Origin: Anastrepha obliqua
Lineage: Eukaryota; Arthropoda; Insecta; Diptera; Tephritidae
Reading direction: 5' to 3'
DNA: 64,000 nucleotides
NCBI RefSeq assembly: GCF_027943255.1
Contig: NC_072893.1
Location: forward strand, 18,436,001-18,500,000
The notes under the pieces are model-generated. The model did not search any database, was not told where the DNA came from, and worked only from the letters and a program-made list of their open reading frames with translations. The translations under genes and the position numbers were made by a program. Below are positions 57,820 through 64,000 of the stretch, one piece after another; the first letter of the stretch is position 1, and each line of letters opens with the position of its first letter.

Positions 57820-59533
57820 CCTATCAAATATTTAACAGTAGTACCAGGGAGATTGGTAATGTGACGGTAGCAATTGTTTTTATTTTTTTATCGGGACAAC
57901 TAGCAAGTACAGCACTCAGACAACCATTGCACTCTGGTTTCTGAAGAAATCTGAGTAGATCTTGTGGTGCCATGGAGCCAAGGTGGTCGTTTCTTAACAC
58001 ATCACTGTCAAAGACCTTAAGCCTGATTCGAGCGAAGGCCAGGCAGACGCACAGAAAGTGGTCGACCGTCTCATCCTCCTCACCACATGCTGGGCAGAGC
58101 ACACTGTCTGAGATGCCTACCTTGTCCATGTGCTTCGCCCATAGAAAGTGGTCATCAGCCCAACCAGCTGCCTACAGTCCCTTCTGTTTAAGGACAGGAG
58201 GATCTGCGACAGTGACAGGTTACGTCAATTTTGTCTGCAGCCTCTCTCAAGCTACCATGTTCGCTTGTGAGTTAAAGTAATCCGTTTGCTAACCGTGGCT
58301 TTGTCAGCTGCAGAAGGAAGTTGCTGAATGGATTCTGGGCCAAAGAAATTGGCCCTTGAAGTGTTTGAAGGGCTGTTTAAGGTCATGAGCGCAGTTTTGC
58401 TGTCGCTACAGACACATACAGATCTGCCTCTCCACCTATTTTCCATAACGAAGCTCATTGCTTCTTCAACACCATACACTTGCGCTTGAACCACAGATGC
58501 GTACTTCCCAAGAGCAAGGTGCAGTTTTATCCCGCTGAATTTTACATAGACACCAGAGCCGGAACCGCACTCGATCATGGAGTCTTCCGTGAAAATGCGA
58601 AAACAGTGTTTGCCGGGCTCATTTTCAGAGGCTCCCGATGGCATGCAGTCAAGGGGCATGGAGAGAATCATTGGATCAAAGTCCTTGCCTTCTCTGTTTT
58701 CCAATACCGGACAGGGGCCGTACCAATTCCCATTATGTTTCAGCCTCCAGTTGGCCTTCAAGGCCTCTCCTTGGATGAAAACAAGGCCTCTCCTTGGAAG
58801 GTGTTAGACTAACCAGAGCATATAATAGCACACATGAAGTGAATGGAAAAGCTCCGGTGCAAAAGACGGTCACAGTGCGTTGTGGTCTCGATAAGGTCTT
58901 TATGACTCCCACGAGAAGGAGTCTACCAAGGAGTTCAGACCACTGATGCATAGATGATAATAGGTCTTATCATAGCCCTGTAGATCCATAGGATCATGTT
59001 AGGAGGAAGACCTCACGTTTTCCCACTCGCACTGCCAGAAGGCTGTTAGTGTTTTGGATGTCTTTGTTTCAAAGTATGACTTCCAAAGGAGTTTACTATC
59101 GAGGAGTTGGCTATCGAATTATTTGATTTTTCTGGATAGCTCGGTAGTGTCCCCTTTTCTTTGCTTAGACAGAACAAGTCCATTAAATTTCCGATAGCCT
59201 ATTAGCACAGCACCAATCTTATCCAGAGTTGGAGTTCAGACCACTGATGCATAGATGATAATAGGTCTTATCATAGCCCTGTAGATCCATAGGATCATGT
59301 TAGGAGGAAGACCTCACGTTTTCCCACTCGCACTGCCAGAAGGCTGTTAGTGTTTTGGATGTCTTTGTTTCAAAGTATGACTTCCAAAGGAGTTTACTAT
59401 CGAGGAGTTGGCTATCGAATTATTTGATTTTTCTGGATAGCTCGGTAGTGTCCCCTTTTTTTTGCTTAGACAGAACAAGTCCATTAAATTTCCGATAGCC
59501 TATTAGCACAGCACCAATCTTATCCAGAGTTGG
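57820..59533 (-). mobile_element. RNase-H LINE family D, 3' half
   Basis: Minus strand. Distal RT sequence (58850-59533) leads to RNase H: FTEDSMIECGSGSGVYV (58548-58598) and VYGVEEAMSFVMENRWRGRS (58420-58480) with VCVCSDSKTALMTLNS (58380-58430). After a deletion comes the C-terminal knuckle, GISDSVLCPACGEEDETVDH (58060-58120) then FLCVCLAFARIRL. ORF end near 57910. The canonical TDGS of RNase H is TEDS here. 5'-truncated; contains a 301-bp duplication. Confidence 0.75.
58931..59533. repeat. 301-bp tandem duplication in LINE D
   Basis: 58931-59231 and 59232-59532 are almost identical (one clear difference, CCCCTTTTC versus CCCCTTTTT near 59155/59456). Both start GAGTTCAGACCACTGATGCA. Recent duplication within the RT-coding part. 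Confidence 0.9.
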
Positions 59534-59559
59534 CTGCAGGTTTAGTTCTGGCTAAAGCT

Positions 59560-60780
59560 CCACACTGAAGGCGTTAGGCTTTCGATGCTTCCTCCTCGTA
59601 AAAGAACAAAAGTAAAACTATGTAAACAAAAGCCGAAAAAGGAAGCATAACTTCCTTTATCAACGATTTATGTAAGCATAAAGGGTGATTTTTTATGCTT
59701 CACAATTTTTTTTCATTTGCTTTTTTTATTGTTTTTTTTTTTTAATTTTTTTTTTTGTATACTAAAGCACATAAAAAGGTAAAAGTAGTTTCTTAAACAC
59801 ATTTGCGTGGCTGTAAGTATGCGCATAAGCACTTAAGTTGGTAAGATTTTTTGCGCAAAGGCAGCGCAATTTTCACACAATGGCATTAGCATTTTTCAGT
59901 TGCTTAAGTACGTTGCACTTAACAGTGCCTATGAATAAAAAGCGCACAGCATCAACACGACTACACACATAAACACACACACATATCCAGCAGCAATGGC
60001 AATGACAGCAGCTTTTAATGCTCACAAACAAACAAGCACACACATACACACACAGTTAAATACTCGCGTACCGCCCGATCAGCGATAAATGAAGTGTCAA
60101 CTTAAGTTAGTGAAAGGCAGCCACACATGCCAACTTAATGCCGACGAATTAATACGCAGATATTGATCAGCGATTGCTTTGCTGCTGCTGTGCGAGTTGA
60201 GCGCCCAATAATGCAATATTATCGATTTGCGGCGGCTGTGAGCCGAACAAGTGGCTTGTACGCACTTGTGTAATGGTGATATGAGCTGCCGATTCAGCCG
60301 CAGATTGTGGCATGTAAATATTTTGACATCAGCGCGACTTTATCATTTGGTCGAAACAAATTTGTGTGTTGCTTATTTTTGGTTTTTTATTTTATTTTTA
60401 TTTTTTTTGCTGCATTGAAAATAATATAGATATTCAAATGAAGTGGCGACTAAGCGCTATAATCCTTTTGCGGCACTGGCCAAGCAATTTCTGTAGTGCA
60501 AATCCTGCAATGACTAAAACGATTTCAGTGATTTCATTCAATGCCTTTGAAGTGTTTTATACGGCTTGTTGCTTTCGATATCAGCGTACTCATTTGATTT
60601 GATCTTGCGATCTTACTTCCTTTCGTTAAAGAAAAGCAGGCATATCCACATAGCAGGCTACTGTATGGAAAAAAGTTATCGGACGGCATCCGCTAGCCGG
60701 CAGAAAAAGTCTGAAGGGAAGACCATGCAAGGCGTTGATAAGGATTAGCATCTTAGAGACAGTGCCATCACATAGTTTAG
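59560..60780. other. repeat-poor intergenic island 6
   Basis: No gene recognised. Contains CACACA tracts (59970-60050) and T-runs (59706-59755). Candidate regulatory DNA. Confidence 0.35.
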
Positions 60781-60854
60781 CAGGGAGGTTAGGTTAGACA
60801 GTTGCTCCCGACAGAGGAGAGCTCACTGGCGCTTACAGTCTTTATTCGGCTTAG

Positions 60855-60990
60855 CTTAGCCTAGCTCCTTCTCCTATTTGTGGAGTGTATTTTCATGTTT
60901 TCCCACACAATTGGAAGGACCTACATACAGTTTAATGTCGTCTCCAAAGGGCAAATGGTGTTTTGTAAAGCACTTTTTCTTTCCTAAACA
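60855..60990 (-). mobile_element. SINE remnant
   Basis: Inverted, diverged match to the SINE body (CTCCTATTTGTGGAGTGTAT, GGAAGGACCTACATACAGTT, then GGGCAAATGGTGTTT) as seen at 11455-11540. Head lost. Confidence 0.4.
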
Positions 60991-60999
60991 AAGAAAGTT

Positions 61000-62300
61000 G
61001 GTTTCCTTGATTTTGAGATCCACCGCACATCAGTTTCCGCGAATCACTGCAGACAAGGTTCTTCAAGCTGGAAAGAGAAAGAGACTCGAAGATCATAAGT
61101 CTCCTAGTCCAGACGGGATGCCTAATCAGGTACTTAAATTGGCCTTAAACGATTGGGACAAGATCTCAATATACTCTTACCTGCGATCAATTCTACGAAG
61201 CTACTTCAAAGAATGCGTACTGGATTACGACACAGCAGCAGGAAGGAAGAGTTATAAGGTATCGGGCGAAGTCCTCCAAGTTTCTGTGATTAGATCATTG
61301 CTCTGGAATATCATGTACGAAGGCGTTCTGCGTCTCAGTACACCCAATAGTGGCAACATTATCGGATTCGTTAATGATATCGCAGTAGTCATTACTGCTA
61401 AGAGACTAAGCGACATCTGTGAAAAGGTTAATCAGATCATAGCGACCGTTAACTCAAGGGTGGTGCAAAACGGTTTTCAACTCGCCGAGTAAAAAACGGA
61501 GTCCGTTTTCATATCCATCCAGAAAAACGTAGAGGTGGCAACTATACAAGTTGGCAATCACAGCAGCACAACACTGCCAGCAGCATAAAAAAAACTGGGA
61601 ATAATATATAAAGGCTAATAGACATGAGACTATCGTTCAAGATGCACCTGGAGGGCTCGACCGAAAAACCATCAGCTACTGTAGCAGCATTAGCCACAGA
61701 AACGGCCACGCCAACTTCTAGCAGGAGTGGTGAAGAACCAAATACTATACGGTGGTCCTATCCGGCATCTGTGTACGCAATATTCGTTTTATCTCCTCGG
61801 TGTAAAGGCATATCGTTTATTTGCGCTTCGGGTATGCTCCGCCTTGAAAACTGTGTCGAAAGAATCCGCGCTAGTTATTTCTGTGGACATGCCGTCAAGC
61901 GAAGCTGCAATGTTAGCTGGAAGTAAAACGCAACGCTTCGCAACACGGAAAACTAGAACCCAAACTTGGCATAGAGGGAACAACTCAACGAAAGGCCGCT
62001 GGAGACGTCGCTGCATTACAGATTTGCGAAACTGGCTAGAAAGAAAACACGGAGAAGTAAATTTTTTTTACCTGACTAAGTTTTTAACCAGGCATGGATG
62101 CTTCAAAGCGTACCTCCATCGGTTCAAACATGAATCGGATCCCAGTTGTGAATACTGTGAGGGAAACGCGGTATTGCTCGAATATGGGTCATTCAATTGC
62201 TCTATAAGTAGATTGAAGCTCCGCAGCATATTTGGCGAAATGGAAAATGGACGGCAGGAAGCGACGTCATAGCAGAGATGATGAAGAAATTAAGGGCCCA
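61000..62300 (+). mobile_element. R1-clade-like LINE, RT to C-terminus
   Basis: KSPSPDGMPNQVLKLAL (61098-61148) is the P-G-x-D-G-x-P RT motif. SLLWNIMYEGVLRL (61297-61340) and IIGFVNDIAVVITAK (61358-61403) follow, where the catalytic FADD is FVND. After a break, LLGVKAYRLFALRVCSALKT (61793-61852), WLERKHGEVNFFYLTKFLTR (62033-62090) and a knuckle remnant CEYCEGNAVLLEYGSFNC (62149-62202). The ORF ends near 62272. Confidence 0.72.
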
Positions 62301-62459
62301 CGAAAGACTACGGCGTGGGAACGGTGACTATCTGTGTTTACAAGCAACTGCAACGATATGAATGTCACCATCAATGAGAGACTTACCGTGCGTACTACGC
62401 TAATATAAATAATTGCCAAGATCAAAATCTCTCTCTAGAAAATGTAAGCTTACTATATC

Positions 62460-62915
62460 GTTGATAAGAAAATTGAAATTTACTCCATAACACCACTGAC
62501 AAAAGAAGAAAGGCTTCCCATTTTTTAGCGTATTATCTAAAGAAAAATGATTGGTGCAATACGAGATGTCAGCGGTGATTACCGGATACGGTATTAAAAC
62601 GAGCTGATTGACCTATGCAACGCTGTGGACGTCGTAAAGTTTATTAAGGCTCAACGTCTATGCTGTGCCAGTCTCGTAGTGCGCATAGAAGAGTCGCGTC
62701 CAAAGAAAATTTTAGTAAATTGCAATTGTATCATCGCAAAATGCAAAAGCAGATCTAAACTGACGTCGCTACAAAACACCACCGAAAGCCCTATAAAACT
62801 GAAGGTAAAAATCTGGGAGACGGTAGCTTTTGACTAAATTAAAGAGAAAAGGATTTTTGAGGAAGTTAAAGCTCACCGCGAGCTCTAATGCTCATGAAAG
62901 ATGAGCCGGGTGGTC
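62460..62915 (+). mobile_element. RTE-like LINE family 2, C-terminal fragment
   Basis: MIGAIRDVSGDYRIRY (62548-62595), LIDLCNAVDVVKFIKAQRLC (62602-62662) and VRIEESRPKKIL (62680-62715) parallel the block at 6090-6260 of the first copy. It ends in AHREL-stop (62871-62888). Confidence 0.65.
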
Positions 62916-62969
62916 GGCTGCACTAAATTCGTTCAAAGCCACATTGTGAGCAGAAAGTTTTTATCATTC

Positions 62970-63200
62970 CAACCGGGCACGTATTCGTGTGTACAACAAC
63001 AATGACTTCTACAGAAGTTGTCTTGATGAGAAAGACGAAGAGACGATCTCACACCCTCTGTGCCATTGTCCTGCTGTATCCAAACGTAGATTTACTATTC
63101 CAGGTAGACAAGTTTTTAATGAAATGGAAGATCTCAGTTCTACAGAAAACAGGAATATTCTGAAATTTTTGAAAAGTACACACTGGTTTTAGGAGCGATA
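62970..63200 (+). mobile_element. RNase-H LINE family A-like, C-terminus
   Basis: NNNDFYRSCLDEKDEETISH with the following PLCHCPAV knuckle (62995-63080), then ILKFLKSTHWF-stop (63157-63192). This is close to LINE A (DLLKFFKTLHWF) but a separate short copy. Confidence 0.65.
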
Positions 63201-63399
63201 CGGTCACGTTCACCTCGCGGCAACACAATGTGCTATGAGTCTGAGTGTGTCCCACAGGACAACCGCTTCAACCAAACATGCAACAACAGCAAGTGAGTAA
63301 ATGATTTGTTCAGACAGCCACATCGTAAAAGTCAGTCGATGTTATGTTCACTCCCACTGCATGAGTACTCATGAACTAGTACCAGGTTAAGGTTCCGCC

Positions 63400-64000
63400 A
63401 ATTCGCGAGTTGCGACTTTGATGGCCTTATAACTTACCTCGAATGCCTTGCACCTAGCGACCTTTCAGGCTTGTGTTCTAGCCAAGCGTTTAATCAGCTG
63501 ACTTGAGACTTATCTATAGATGATCAGAATACAGATAATCGCAGATTTATAACGAAGTATTCAGATGCGCATGAAAGAAGAGTCAGGTATTCCTTTAATA
63601 ATTTCGAATATGCCAGCGGTGAGCCAAAAACCTTGCTTGTCGCCTGACTATAAGAAAAAATTAAAATTTGTAAATGCTTTTCTGTTTAAAGAGTTTTACG
63701 CTAAGGAGCAGCCAATACTGGCAGTGTTTTTGATAGAAGCTGCCACATTCTGGAAGACAACGTCTGGTGATCTGGGTGCCTTAGCTTAAGCTTATTAAAA
63801 AGCTTCCCCAGCAATCCTCTTTCGTCTAATTTCGAGCTATCCGTGAAAAAATTCACTTGACACTGTTCCTAGCTGTCGCATCCCATCCATTCCTCTTTTG
63901 AGGAAATGGGGATGCAGAAAGATCCACTTGGTGTTAACCTTTTGGGAACGAGTGTCGGCATATAGCCGTTTTACCGTACCGGACGCTTGTCGACATATAG
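63400..64000 (-). mobile_element. RNase-H LINE fragment running off the window
   Basis: The minus strand near 63838-63860 reads VNFFTDSSKLDERG, the first strand of an RNase H domain (TDGSK). The upstream part lies beyond the window edge. The rest toward 63400 is only weakly assignable. Confidence 0.45.

Noticed and set aside
60878..60990. First 40 codons of the 204-codon frame at 60878-61492 as part of the LINE protein
   Set aside because: They overlap the inverted SINE remnant; real RT homology starts near 61000.

Overview
The window is nuclear DNA from a higher fly (Diptera, Brachycera), most likely a true fruit fly (Tephritidae) or close relative. I see one conventional protein-coding gene: an intronless achaete-scute-family bHLH gene at 8351-10498. 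It matches Drosophila Asense in its N-terminal, bHLH, middle and C-terminal blocks, with longer low-complexity linkers. The tephritid placement is inference, from this gene plus rosa-like DD41D mariner relics (the family described from Ceratitis) and (AAG)n-tailed LINE ends. Species cannot be read from the window.

Layout. 1-7.1 kb: LINE remnants, then a 4.7-kb composite repeat (2449-7142) that hosts two TTAA-bounded elements, two LINE fragments and a 120-bp tandem array. 7.1-10.9 kb: the asense locus with upstream region, candidate core promoter, CDS, 3'UTR and polyadenylation signals. 10.9-19.7 kb: SINE, rosa-like mariner, internally deleted Helitron and LINE tails. 19.7-21.7 kb: repeat-poor DNA. 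21.7-25.9 kb: SINE, maT-type mariner and two RNase-H LINEs. 25.9-27.4 kb: repeat-poor. 27.4-31.1 kb: TTAA element, two mariners and a foldback element. 31.1-33.7 kb: repeat-poor. 33.7-42.4 kb: R1-type, RNase-H and RTE-like LINEs, a mariner and a SINE. 42.4-43.6 kb: repeat-poor. 43.8-47.4 kb: an extreme A/T array holding a LINE, itself holding a 0.7-kb insert copied from 3 kb upstream. 49-51.9 kb: TTAA element and a mariner relic. 51.9-54.0 kb: repeat-poor. 54-64 kb: RTE-like, RNase-H and R1-type LINE relics with one more repeat-poor gap at 59.6-60.8 kb.

How it works together. asense acts as a neural-precursor transcription factor, with an E-box partner such as Daughterless. The rest looks like achaete-scute-complex intergenic space inflated by transposons. 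No neighbouring ac/sc/l'sc gene or other host gene is visible within 53 kb on the 3' side or 8 kb on the 5' side. The repeat-poor islands are the best places to look for neural enhancers. The transposon copies seen are broken by stops, frameshifts or lost catalytic residues, so most are relics. The exceptions worth attention are a uniform family of ~0.72-kb TTAA-bounded elements sharing an internal core motif, and a recent 704-bp duplication inserted with a 27-bp target duplication.
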